In this document: positions 45,301 through 56,825 of the stretch, piece after piece
Layout: each line of letters opens with the position of its first letter
How positions within the stretch are numbered: the first letter of the stretch is position 1
Origin: Gamsiella multidivaricata
Taxonomy: Eukaryota > Mortierellomycota > Mortierellomycetes > Mortierellales > Mortierellaceae
Assembly (NCBI RefSeq): GCF_025024155.1
Contig: NW_026251715.1
Span: forward strand, 1 to 64,000
Direction: 5' to 3'
Length of the DNA: 64,000 nucleotides
The notes under the pieces: generated by a model
Told to the model about the DNA's origin: nothing
The model's database searches: none
The model's input: only the letters and a program-made list of their open reading frames with translations
Position numbers and translations under genes: made by a program

Positions 45301-46234
45301 GCCATCTCAAAGAGCACCAGCACTGCGGCCTGGATAGTATCGAAACTGTAGTCGTAAGGATTACTCCAAACTCGCGGAATCAAGATATCACCATTGTCGT
45401 CCCCGCTGGGTGGATTCATGAATTCGCCCACACAGTCGCCTTTGTTCGTGATGGTTGGGTCGTTGCACAGGTAGAAGTATCCGGCGTAGACGTTGACGCC
45501 GTAGATCGCGAAGGGCCAAAATAATAGCGCCGTCAGAACAAGTGCGACGACCATCCTCGGCAATGCTTTCCCAATCGCCCTGAACATGGCAGATACACCC
45601 TCGAAATAACGGATAATACGCAGCACTCGAAGGCAGGATAGTGCTCGGACGGCTCGTGAGACGCTGTAAAGGTGGTCGATTTGCGTAAATGTCATCACGC
45701 AACTCATAACGACAATAAAAAGGTCCATAAAGTTCCAAGAGTTCCGTACATATCCTGTTGGTGTGAAAACGAAGCCATCCGCGAGGATCCTGAGACCCTG
45801 CTCCACAACGAAAATGATAGTTGTGACATAGTCAATGTCGCCAAGAATGTCCTGTCTTTTAGTGTTTCCTGAGACCATGGCCCTTCGTCTATCCACCGGG
45901 TCGTCGGCGATAATGACAGCAATGCTCAACAGGATACATGTAAAGATAAACCAGTTGAATCGGTTCATGGTTGACAACTGGCGGTCAATCCTTGGACCCA
46001 CAAGACGGCGGCACCACTGCCTGAACCGGTTGTTGCTTGGCAGGAGAAAGAGAGACCGATCGTAGACGGGATGGGCCTCAAGGAACTCCTGAATCCCGGC
46101 TTGATCTTCGTCCGCATGCGTCTCCTGTCTGCCTTTTGCATTGCGGTAACCTTCAGGGGAGAGCGTCTTCGAGGTCGCACTATTAATATGGTAGGATACA
46201 GATCAATATCTATCATTGTAACAATCGTCCTTAT

Positions 46235-46266
<32 letters not shown>

Positions 46267-49200
46267 CTTTTTTCTTTTTTCTTTTGCAAACGCAGAGCAC
46301 AGTGAAGCGAAAAAAAAGGAAGAAAAGGCGATGAACTTACTGAGGATCTTCAGAATGCTGGTTCATATCCCAAGTGATCTTTTCAAGCCCGGCATCCAAG
46401 CGCTCCAGGTTGGCATCGATCTCATCTTGCGCCTTTCCAAACCCGGATACTCCTGCGACAGGATAATTGGAATCAGACTGGTCGCCTTTTAACAAGGGCT
46501 TTGTACTATCCATTGCCTCCAGCTGCGCCTGCGTTGGGAACCAGTAGTCGCGCATCCGCTCAAGCCAGACAATCAGCGGGGGTTTGGTCTCCATTATTTC
46601 GTTTGTGTTCTAACAGTGGATGAGGCCAGATAATAAGTACCTCATTTTGACTAGATAATCGTCAGGACAATTAGCATCATGGATAGTTACAGGTAATGTG
46701 TCGCCCTCTAAAAACTGTCGGAACACGTTCTTGCGGATCGATACAGTTTGGTCCATGGGTAATCCGTTGACGGTGAGAGTCTGTGGTCGTGCAGGGAGGT
46801 ATGCATATGGATTAAGATAGCTATTGCCGGACGAAAGATCGATCATATTAGACTTTGCCATATCAACTTGCTCCAGCGCACCACAAGATAACCAACACTT
46901 ACTAGAAAGCGCCCATAGACTTTTTAATTTTTGATCGCTGATGTGTCTCGAAGTAGATTTCCAACTGCTTTTTGTATTTTTCGTCGTCATCCATGTCAAA
47001 ATGCTCCAGCACGATGGCGATGAAAAGGTTCAAAAGAACGTCTAAAAAACACAGAGAAAAGGGTTAACGGAGAGTCGAGTGGATTGCCGATCAGGGACGT
47101 TTAATACATTGTCACTTACAATGAGAAGCACAGTAGTAGATAACGAAAAATATGACGCCATAGACTTGCTTGTATCGCTCAGGATGCGAGTTCAGTCCAT
47201 CGTACATAATGTTGACCCAGTTTTCGCCCGTCAGGATCTATGTTAAACAGCCGTGAAGTTAATGTCGTCTGTTTTCTTTTCTTCTTTTCTATTTAATAAT
47301 AATAAACAAAATACTCTGCGTTATCGCCATGTGCTTACAATGAACAGAGAGATAAAGCTTTGGCCGAGATCGTCAAAGTTGATGGGTTGCGGATCGTCAC
47401 CGTCCATGTCGCCGCCAAAGAGCATCATTGGGACCGGAGCACAGACCAACAGGAACATGAATGTGATCAGCAGCAAATTCAGCATTCCTGTGGCACTTCC
47501 AACGACTGCGCCCTATTACAAAATTACAAGAACATGCAGGTTGTTGATAAGCAATCGACAGGTCCTCCACTGGATAGGTATTACAGATTTTCAAGTTGGC
47601 ACAATATAAGCGTTAGAAGCATTACCATCAATTCCCGGACTCCTGGGATTGCAGGTATGATGCGGTAGGCCCTCATGACCTGGAATGCAGTGAGGTATCG
47701 GAACCATTCCCAGCGATGAATTACAGGCAGAAGGATAATGGCTGTTGTAACAGCCAAAAACAAATCAAACTTGTTGGATTTCCGTCTCCAGAACTGTTCC
47801 CATGTACTATGACCAGCAATGCGCAAACAAATCTCAACCAAAAAAATCAATGTGAAGACCAGCTCGACATTGTCAATCTTTTTCAACGCTGAAGGCGAGC
47901 TGTCGTATCGGCGAAAACACATGGCGAGTAGATCCAGAAAGACCAAGAAAGCACCAACAATAGGGAACCAAGGATCGTTGACGATCCGGATCAACCATTG
48001 CCGGAATGGAGAGCGAACTTGGAGCACCTGATCTTCAAACTGCCATCCCTCTGCTGTATCCAATAGCACCCTTGTGTTCCGAGTTTTGTTTGAGAACGCT
48101 GAGTGCCTCTTCTCCGCCCTAACCGCTCCAAATGAGTATGTTATACCGGCTACGTAAATGTTGGAGGAAAAAAAAAAAAAAAGACCGTTAATATTAGAAA
48201 GTCTAATTTGGCGCTCAATATCAACAGGGTAGCGATATCTTACCGATGAAGAGCGGAATCATTAGAAAACTCATGAGAAAGATCGCCACGCAAAAGAATA
48301 TGGCCGCCCATCTCGAATCACCGTCCATGACCCAGTACTGCACATCAGTCCAGCCTTCCATGGAGCTGACCGTAAAGACCGTGAGGAGAGAAAACAAAAA
48401 GTTGTCGAACGAGATCAGATTCAGCGGATTATAGTCCGGAAACTGCATGCAAATCTGCCCCTCTGGACAGATCATGGCCGTTGTCCTAGGTGATGAATCG
48501 TCTCCGTCGCCTTGTCCGATATAGTTGACAATGCCCATGATGGTGCCGTTACTGTAATATCCTCCACAAATTACTTCAGGCGACACAGGTACCCCTGGAA
48601 ATAATAATAATAATTAAACGATCATTTGGGTCGGATGGTTAGTTGCCGTAAAGTGTTGACCAAGACACTTCATTGTGAACTACATTTTCGAAATGAACAT
48701 ACAAACGCTTGGATTATCCGGCTGCTGGATGGAGCATCGGCGCGACAATGCTCCTTGGAAGACAAGAAGTCCAATGAGACTCAAAATGAAGAAGAAAAAG
48801 AAAATGAATCCAAGGATGGTGAGCAATAAGGGTGCCGAGATCGAGAGGGAATCAATAATGGTCTACATCAGTCGAAGATGTTAATAGACAGATGTTAAAG
48901 TCGGCTGCGGACGAAATTATTGCATATTGACATTCGATGCCTCTACTTACCGATGTTCCCTCGGTCAAGGAAAGTAATCGAAGTGGTCGCAGAGCACTGA
49001 TTGCTTTGAATACATAGACATTCTGGACTCCTGTCATCATAAAGGCAAAGTCGATCCAGTAGCTGGCTACGACGATTCCATCCAGACGATTGTAGTACGA
49101 TCTAAAGAACGGAGCATGCGCTGGTCGATTGTCGGCCTCTGGAACAGGTGTTTCAGTCGTTTCTTTCGTGACTGGTACCGAAGGATTGGTTTGACTTTGT

Positions 49201-50922
49201 GCTTTTTCGAGCGCCGAGGAATGCGAGCGTACGCTGTTGACGCGTGAGAGTGAATTCGAGTTCTTTATAGAAGCAGATGATTTGGCTGGGGATATTGTGC
49301 TGACAAGTTGCTGGATCCCGCTGGGCAGTCGTTTCCGCCACTGAAAACCGTTACAGTCGAAAAAAAGTCCGTATACAATAGCCTTGGCCAGGATCTCCAG
49401 CCTACGAAGTGCAGGATATATGTATGTCAATCGCTCGTCTCCTTATAGCGCATCTCCTTGTGGATATATATAAAAAAAAGTGTAACTTACGTATAAAGAA
49501 TATTCACTGCTAATAGTCCGTATTGCGTCCAGTACGAGCCGAATACATTCTTGGTTTCTGGAGTCATGGGCGTAATGACAAAAAACACCCATTGTGTGAG
49601 AATAACTACAAGAATAAATGGGTCCGTATATCTAGTGTCCATCCAACAATGTCACTGTATGTTAGCCGCTTGGCCTCTGCTATCTTTCGTATGCCATCAT
49701 GATAATGCAAAACTGAAATATGCTCATACTTTGACATAAGAATCGACGCAAGCCATAGTCGAAGCGGATTTTGCGGAGAGAACAGCATGAGTGAGCGACC
49801 TTCGAGTCGCATCTTGACTGATCCACGATGTGTAAATCCACCTGGCGTGAACAGTGACTCCTCATCCTCCTGATACGCCTTCTCTGGGTGTGCTGAGTTG
49901 GGCTTTCCCAGATGCGATCCTGTACCCGAGCGCGAGTTGTCCGTGCTTTGTAGGGGTCCACGGTTTCCTTGTTGAGATGTCCTGACACCCAAGTTTGTTC
50001 CGCCTGCGTGGCTCCCTGAACTTCGTTTTGATCCCGATCGTCTCAAATTTCTCGAGGAGCCATGGTCAGATACAGCGGTATTTCCAGCTGGCGCAACCCA
50101 TGGAGGGACATCTGGCACGACTGATGTGTCTTGATGAAAAGAGTTACGATGACCTGATCGTTGCTGCTCGTTTAGTTCGCTTTCGCTAGCCTCTCCCTGC
50201 GTAAAACTCAAGGAGCGATTCTGCGGCTGTTCCTGAGCTCTCGTATTAACTACCCTTGAGGATACATTGGCCATCACTTCAGACAGCCCACTCATCCAGC
50301 CTCCGGAATGTTCAGCGCCTGGTAGTCCTGCAATTGACGAACGATTGTGGACGACTGAGGACCTCTTGGAACCAACTGAAGACAGAGCTGGTGACTCTGG
50401 AGCAATTGGTATCCGCTCTCGTGTGGAGGATGTTGAGCTCTTAGACGCTCCAGAGTGGGACCTAGGGGCAGGGGCGAAAGGCTGGTCATCCAGGTTGAAG
50501 GAGGTATGCCTCCGCCTGCGGAGGGCAACCTCATTACCGCTGGATCTTTCAGGGTGATAGCCAGCATCGAGATCGGATTCTGAACTGTGGATAGAAATGT
50601 GGCTAGTGGGGGAGAAGGCGGCCGGGTGCTGTTGACTGGGTGCAGCCGAATTGAAGGAGGATGAGGAAGTGGTGGAAGCGGAAGATGGCTGAAGGCTGTT
50701 GTTAGGTGGCCCATTAAGGCGATTCAAGTCCAATTGATGAACACCCGGAGTCTGGAGAAAGAGGCGGCTTCGGCGTGGGAGGGATGAGGATGACGGGGAA
50801 GGTGAGGACGGCTCAGAATATGGGGTTGGCTGCAGCGCAATGGGGTCTATGTGCAACGAGGGTACGGAAGTATCCCTGTCCTGGTCCTGGGGGCTATCTG
50901 CGGTCCTGTTTTCATGGTTCAT
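42370..50922 (-). CDS. CCH1: Voltage-gated high-affinity calcium channel alpha subunit
   Basis: Plasma-membrane calcium channel that works with Mid1. Eighteen exons (50922-49730, 49631-49491, 49401-48951, 48862-48703, 48594-48244, 48149-47626, 47512-47339, 47237-47120, 47041-46903, 46820-46691, 46609-46341, 46179-44864, 44814-44609, 44504-44407, 44328-43282, 43168-42770, 42684-42572, 42464-42370) sum to 2307 residues in one phase. A disordered N-terminus of about 360 residues precedes four six-helix repeats. Each pore loop carries Glu: SMEGWT (about 728), TGENWV (about 1003), SQEGWV (about 1513) and TGENWD (about 1817). S4 segments include ALRPLRLLSL, VMRAYRIIPAI, LSCLRVLRIIRYF and LWTLRLEKFLL. 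The C-terminus has an EF-hand-like region and a basic NFLKQRRAKQ. The exon 10/11 border is the least certain: the donor GTAACT was chosen because a nearby GTACTT breaks the frame. Confidence 0.95.
42535..42563 (+). repeat. (CCAAAA)n hexamer repeat in CCH1 intron 17
   Basis: Four to five AACCAA/CCAAAA units just after the donor of intron 17 on the minus strand (TTTTGG on the coding strand). Confidence 0.85.
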
Positions 50923-51458
50923 GGAAAGACATGCACCACTGTGTCTGAGATAGGTTCGAAGAAAGGACTGGAAGCACTTCTACGGATGTCTTTGTAAGGA
51001 CAGGTGGAAGGATGGGTCTTGACCAGGGGATGGACAGGATGGGTGGATGTGTGAGGAATGGTTGAATGTGGAGTGTGCAGTTGGACAAGTTTTTTCTAAT
51101 TTTACATTTCTATCTATCGCGCACGGCTAGCAGTCTTCGCAGTCCACCGCTTCAACGAGTCCTGTCTCGTCCGCACACAACGTCCTTCCTCCTCCCACTT
51201 TTCAGCCCACCTTCTTTCTTTCCCAAATAACGCCCGCTATTTCCTCCACCCCATCCCCTCACCTTTCTTCCTTCTCTCACCTTTGATCCCAATACATATA
51301 TTTCCTTTGCTCCCTCTTAACAGCCAGCTCACCCGCATTGTCGACACTCACTCCTTCAGGCGCTCTTCTTGACCACCGCCAGAAAGCACTCGCGCTCGAT
51401 CCGCTCCAGCCCTTTCTTTCTTTTGCCACCAGGATCCCCACCAACAGAACACAAACCG
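50923..51458. other. Divergent promoter region, CCH1 and sterylglucosidase
   Basis: 536 bp between two ATGs. The half nearer the GH5 gene is C/T-rich (51180-51300), typical of fungal leaders. No ORF or RNA gene is seen. Confidence 0.55.
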
Positions 51459-54400
51459 ATGTCAAGCAACAATCTGCGTCCCTCACAGTCCTCGGCCACC
51501 CTGACCGATGACGCTCAAATTCGCAACCAGCGAATCCACGTCCTTGCCAACTCTTCCTCCAATGCCTCGCTCAATACTTCGACCACAGCTTCTCCTACAC
51601 TTACGCACCGCCCCTTCGTCAATGCTGCCTTCCGTTCTTCCGAAAGCCACGCACAAGGGAGCCTGTTTGAGTCTCAAGGACATCACCCAACATCGACCAA
51701 TCCTCTCTTCCTGCGTGGCCCATGGTTCAAGGATCACAGTGGCCGCACTGTGACCCTGCGCGGGGTCAACCTGTCAGGCGCATCTAAGACGCCAGTAAAC
51801 TGTCCGTCGCACCAGGCTGAGGGTTTCCTGGACAATGACGGAACAGAGGTTTCGTTCATTGGCCGACCCTTCCCGCTCGAGGACGCAGACGAACACCTAG
51901 CCCGTCTCAAGCACTGGGGGTTCAATCTGTTGCGATTCATTGTCACCTGGGAGGCAATCGAGCATGCTGGACCGTAAGTTGGCGAATATTAATTACTTTC
52001 AATATTGATGCCATCGCACAGTACATTTTGGGCTATTCCCGTCCTGCACTGCACGCATGGATGGGGAGAGGGTTGAGACCAATGGGCATGAAATAATGAA
52101 AATGAACAGCAGGGTGAAATTAAGGTGCTACCGTTTCTCCGAACGCGGCAGTCGGTAGTCTTGTTCTCGTCGGCCCATTATCTGCTTTGCCACTTGTGCG
52201 TTTTGCTGCATGCGATCAGTGGAATGAGGGTAGTTTGCTTTTTTGGAGCCTGTGCTGACATGGCATGGATTTAGTCTCGATTATGATGTTATGTAACAAG
52301 GCACTGCGGGAAAGATGAGGAATATCGACCACATTTTCTCTCGATGAGCAAAGAGTGACCGATGGAGACACCTGCCTGAAATCGGCGCAATCATTTGCGG
52401 TTGCCTCCACACACACTGCCGTCCTCTTGTAGTGTGCCTCTTTACCTTTTTTCAGGCGTGGTCCCACGAGTGCATTCCCCGTCCTTCAAAGCCCAACAGA
52501 AACATGCAACGGGATATCTACTTATCCACAGCAGATCATAAATGAAGAACATAGCTGGTCGAGTGACACCAAATTTCTCGCGCACACCCCCATGCTGTTT
52601 GTTTGTGCCTTCCAGCTGTGGAGAACAAAAAATCAGGCCACTTTTTTTTCTGGCCCTTTTTAATATGCCGGTGTCGATGATCTTTACGACTATAGCAACA
52701 AGATACACGTCCAAACCTGCTTCAGACCACAACCCATCCTTGCTATTTCCATGCTCAAACACCTCGTTCGCCCTTGCCCCTATTGACCGCGGATGGAACA
52801 ACTGACCACATTGCCTCCTATCATGTTCATTATAGTGGCAAGTACGATTACGATTTCTTCGAGTACCTCGTCAAGGTGCTTTATAAGTGCAAGCAATACG
52901 GCTTTAAATGCTTCATTGACCCTCATCAGGATGTGGTAAGCCGATGTTGACATTCTGGTGGAACAGAACACGTGTGCTATATCGTATTTTGTATCATCTT
53001 TCTAAACAGAGATGCCTATTTTGTCGCCATTAGTGGTCAAGGTTTTCCGGAGGATCAGGCGCACCACTGTGGACCCTATACCTAGCTGGACTCGATCCCA
53101 GCTGCTTCCCGCAAACAAATGCCGCTCTGGTCCAGAACTTCTACGAAGATCCTGAGAACTATCCAAAAATGGTTTGGGCAACGAACTACAACAAATTGGC
53201 GGCAGCGACCATGTTCACGCTCTTCTTCGCAGGATCCACCTTTGCACCTGACTGCGTCGTCAATCAAATGAATATTCAGGACTACCTTCAGACTCATTAC
53301 ATCAAGAGTTACATGGCCCTAGCAGAATATATCAACAAGCAGCACGGGATTGAGGACGACGTTGTAGTTGGGTACGACACTTTGAATGAGCCGTCAGCCG
53401 GATGGATTGGCGTGGAGGATATCACAAAATTTCCTCATCACCAGGAACTGAAGAAGGACGCTACTCCCACTCCGTTGCAGGCCATGCTTCTCGGGCAAGG
53501 TTCCAAACAGACGGTCGAGTTTTGGGTGTCGACATTTTTTGGACCCAAACGAAGAGGGTCAAGAACGATCGACCCTGAAGGCGTCACCGCCTGGCTCAGC
53601 CCGGAGCAGCGTGATGAAAAGGACAAGAGATTCGGATGGAAACGCTCGAAGGAGTATCCAAAGGCCGGAGAGTGTATATGGGCCCATCATGGTGTCTGGG
53701 ACATGTCAACACAGCAGGCCCTGAACTCAGAGTACTTCTACAAGGACCCTAAGACCGGCGAAAAGTACGAATTTGACTCGAGGTCGTTCTTGCCTTTCTG
53801 CAGACGTTATGCGCAGGCCATTCGAACGATCCACAATGCAGCCATCATCTTTTTGGAGCCTCCCGTCAACGAAATTCCACCCTCGCTTCCGCCGCCCCAC
53901 GACGATGAAGACGTGGCCCACTTTGACATCACGTCCCGTGTGGTCTATGCACCTCACTGGTACGATGGACTGACGCTTTTGAACAAACGCTGGAACTTTT
54001 TCAATGTGGATTATCTGGGTGTGAAGCGCGGCCGATACCCCAACTACGCTGCTGCTATCAAGATCGGCGAGAAGGCCATCAAGGAATGCTTCAGGGAACA
54101 GCTTGCCAGCATCAAGGAGGAGGGTCAGCAGGCCATTGGACAGCATCCAACACTTATCGGAGAAATCGGAATCCCGTACGATATGAACGATGGTAAGGCG
54201 TACAAGCCCAACGGCAACTACAAGGACCAGATCAAGGCCATGGATGCCAACATGTATGCTCTGGAATCCAATCACCTCAACTTCACACTATGGAATTACT
54301 GCCCGGACAACTCGCACAAGTGGGGCGACCAATGGAATGGCGAGGACCTGTCACTTTGGAGCAAAGATGACCTAGACAAAGATCCCGGCCGACTTAGCAA

Positions 54401-55247
54401 GAAGAACAGCAAATCCAGCCTCGCTAGCGACTCGCTCAGTCTCCGAGTGATGGACTCGGACAACTCTATGGCCTTGTCAGACAATACCGTCATTGAATCG
54501 CAGGGTTCACCTTCGACGAATTTGTCCGATCGGAAGCAGTCGCCCGTGCATGCCAGAGTGGCCAAATTGTCCTCATCATCGTCGTCCTCTTCCATGAAAT
54601 CTTCCAAGTCATTATCCTCAACGATGTCCTCGAGCCATGCTTTGCTCGAGGGTCAAGGTTTAAGTCCAGACGGATCCAGCAACAAGCACCTCAACCTTGA
54701 TCAGGGCGGAAGGGCTGTAGTTGCATTCTGTAGACCTTTTGCACAAAAGGTTGCCGGTATTCCTTTGGAGTTGTCATTCTCGCTGAACAATATTACCTTC
54801 AAGTTCTCGTTCAAGCGGACGCGCACGACCGAGCCCGGGGATGCATCCAATCCACTGAACTCACCTATGCCCGGCAAGATCAATGAACCGACCGAGATTT
54901 ATCTGCCCCGGATCCATTTCCCATGCGTGGAGGACTATTTAAGCTCCCTCAGCACGTCGTCAAGCTCTGCGTCGGCCGAGAAAGACTCTGCTTGCTCGGT
55001 CACTGTTTCTGGTGGCCATTACGAGTGGAATCATGACGAGCAGATTTTGTACTGGTGGACTGATGACGATAACAGTGACAAGAGCTATGGGCCTGGCGAG
55101 GACACCAAGACCCGACGCGCCCAAGAGGAAGAAGAGGAGGATGTCTTTGAGATTACTGTTGTAGGGAAGAAGTGGGCAGGTAACTCTGTGTCAAGTCGCT
55201 CAGGAAGTTTTTGGAGCACTATCAGCCAGTGTTGCCGGCTCTCATAG
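51459..55247 (+). CDS. EGH1: GH5_12 steryl-beta-glucosidase / glucocerebrosidase type
   Basis: Retaining beta-glucosidase of the fungal EGCrP/Egh1 group, which hydrolyses steryl glucosides (ergosteryl-glucoside) or glucosylceramide. Exons 51459-51973, 52836-52935 and 53034-55247 give 942 residues. The start of the barrel is visible as TVTLRGVNLSGASK, then CFIDPHQDVWSRFSGGSGAP. The acid/base Glu (about 324) lies in GYDTLNEPSAGWIG and the nucleophile Glu (about 582) in TLIGEIGIPYD. FTLWNYCPDNSHKWGDQWNGED follows. A Ser-rich linker (about 665-750) interrupts before a C-terminal beta-domain (VVAFCRPFAQKVAGIP). There is no signal peptide, as in the cytosolic fungal enzymes. Intron 1 is 862 bp, unusually long here. 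Sterol versus ceramide glucoside preference cannot be read from sequence by eye. Confidence 0.93.
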
Positions 55248-55535
55248 GCAGCATATATTCTCGATGTTTCTTTGTACAAGTAAACGGTTTTGAGCACATG
55301 ATGTTTTTCCTGAAGCGCACCGATCGTTAATACTTTTCAAACAAAGGCACATGAAGTAATTGACAGGAGCAATAAGCAGAGTTCCCAAAAACATGATATG
55401 AATTGTGAGTGGAGTGGATATTGTCTATTTTTCAACGTTCTAAAATCGTTTCTTTTGCGTGTCACCAACGTATGGTGAACCTGATCGTCGTATATTCCCT
55501 GTATGTGTAGTTTCTTTCTTGTTCGTTGCGCTTTT

Positions 55536-56512
55536 TTACTTTGTCTTGACAAAGCGCAGCTTCTTGGGAGAGTACTTGAAGTTGTCAGCATAGATCTTCT
55601 TCTTGAAGACCTTCTTGTTGGGCTCCTGGATGGTGTAGTCCCAGCCTACAAAAACCATTATGTGTGTGTCGAGATTAATTAGTAACTGGGAAAGATTGTA
55701 GATTGTGGTTCAACGACGAGAAAAAAAAAGAAAAAGAAAAAGAAAAAGAAAAAGAAAAAGAAAAAGAAAAAAGACATACCCTGCTTGTCAGCAAAAGCAG
55801 CGGCGTCCTCCTTGCTGGTGAACTTCATGGCCAGGGCCTGCATGTAATCAGCGCTAAAGTGGTAGAGATCGATACACAGCAAAATCCGGTGAGTATCCTT
55901 TGATCCGTTATTTTTTCATCCACCACAGCGACATCCTGATTGATTTGTCGAAACATTCCTGTACCTGGAAGCCCAGCCGATCAACTCGTTCTCAAAGCGA
56001 CCAGCCTCGAGATCGGTGTCGAAATCCAGTCTCCAGTATCCAGTGTTTGCGATTCCAGACTGAGTGGCGGCCTTTGCTTGCTGATAAATGCGGCAAGGAT
56101 GCATACGAACCTCCTCTATCGTTATATTACAGAGCAATTAGTCACCGTGTAAGTACTCGTGGTTCAGTTGCAACGCGAAATATGGTGCCAAATGCACCGC
56201 GAAATATAATGCCAAATACAGTGAAAGATATTGTATGCATGTAAGGCGAAAAAAAAAGAAGAAAAAGGCGACATAGCCCTGAAATGTAGATTCCTGATTC
56301 CATGTCAATCCCAGGGTTGATCCTGTTAAGGTGCTGCACTCACCAGGAGCTCCACTGATGATTTCGGCCTGGAGGGCGACGGGTTCCCGAGTCTCAGTGA
56401 CGGATGTAGAGGTCGAGTACTGGTGGGATTTAAGGAGCGAGGCGTATGCGGGCCTGATAGTGGCGGCAAAGGGCACCCGCAGGGCCTGCTTGACAAGGAC
56501 AGATGCCGACAT
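55536..56512 (-). CDS. NDUFS4: NADH:ubiquinone oxidoreductase 18 kDa subunit
   Basis: Accessory subunit of mitochondrial complex I peripheral arm (NDUFS4/AQDQ family). Exons 56512-56344, 56115-55965, 55853-55780 and 55645-55536 give 167 residues. The first 35 or so residues (MSASVLVKQALRVPF, YASLLKSHQY) look like a mitochondrial presequence. The body matches the family: HPCRIYQQAKAATQSGIANT, YWRLDFDTD, ENELIGWASSADYMQAL, KFTSKEDAAAFADKQGWDY, and the basic C-terminus KKLRFVKTK. Intron 3 contains a long AAAAAG tract on the + strand. It is divergent from YME2 with 313 bp between starts. Confidence 0.97.
55726..55771 (+). repeat. (AAAAAG)n hexamer repeat in NDUFS4 intron 3
   Basis: About seven units of AAAAAG; on the coding strand this is a CTTTTT pyrimidine tract near the donor. 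Confidence 0.85.
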
Positions 56513-56825
56513 GTTGACGTAGATGGTATAGGGAAGTAGTTGATGAGTTGGATCGCTTTCTCCGGAGAGGAAGATCCGAACGATCGCGGTTGCTCTCTGA
56601 CTGACAAGCCACTTGGTGCCTGGGGGAGCAAATTGAGTGAGCAGGATTGGCCGTTGCGGAATACTCCTTTTTTGGTAAATTCAGGTACGGCCTCAGTCAG
56701 TTCCAAGGGCCCAAACCTTGAAAAAATATAACCGCTTTGAATCAGAATCGCTCCCCCATCCTCGATCCACACATCACCTCCGCTGCCCTCCATCCCTCTC
56801 GAAAAGTAAAGAGCACGACGGGCCA
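56513..56825. promoter_or_regulatory. Bidirectional promoter region of NDUFS4 and YME2
   Basis: 313 bp separate the two divergent ATGs, both for mitochondrial proteins. ATTGG (CCAAT on the minus strand) at 56646-56650 is a possible HAP-complex site, though one CCAAT in this length is expected by chance about half the time. Confidence 0.5.
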
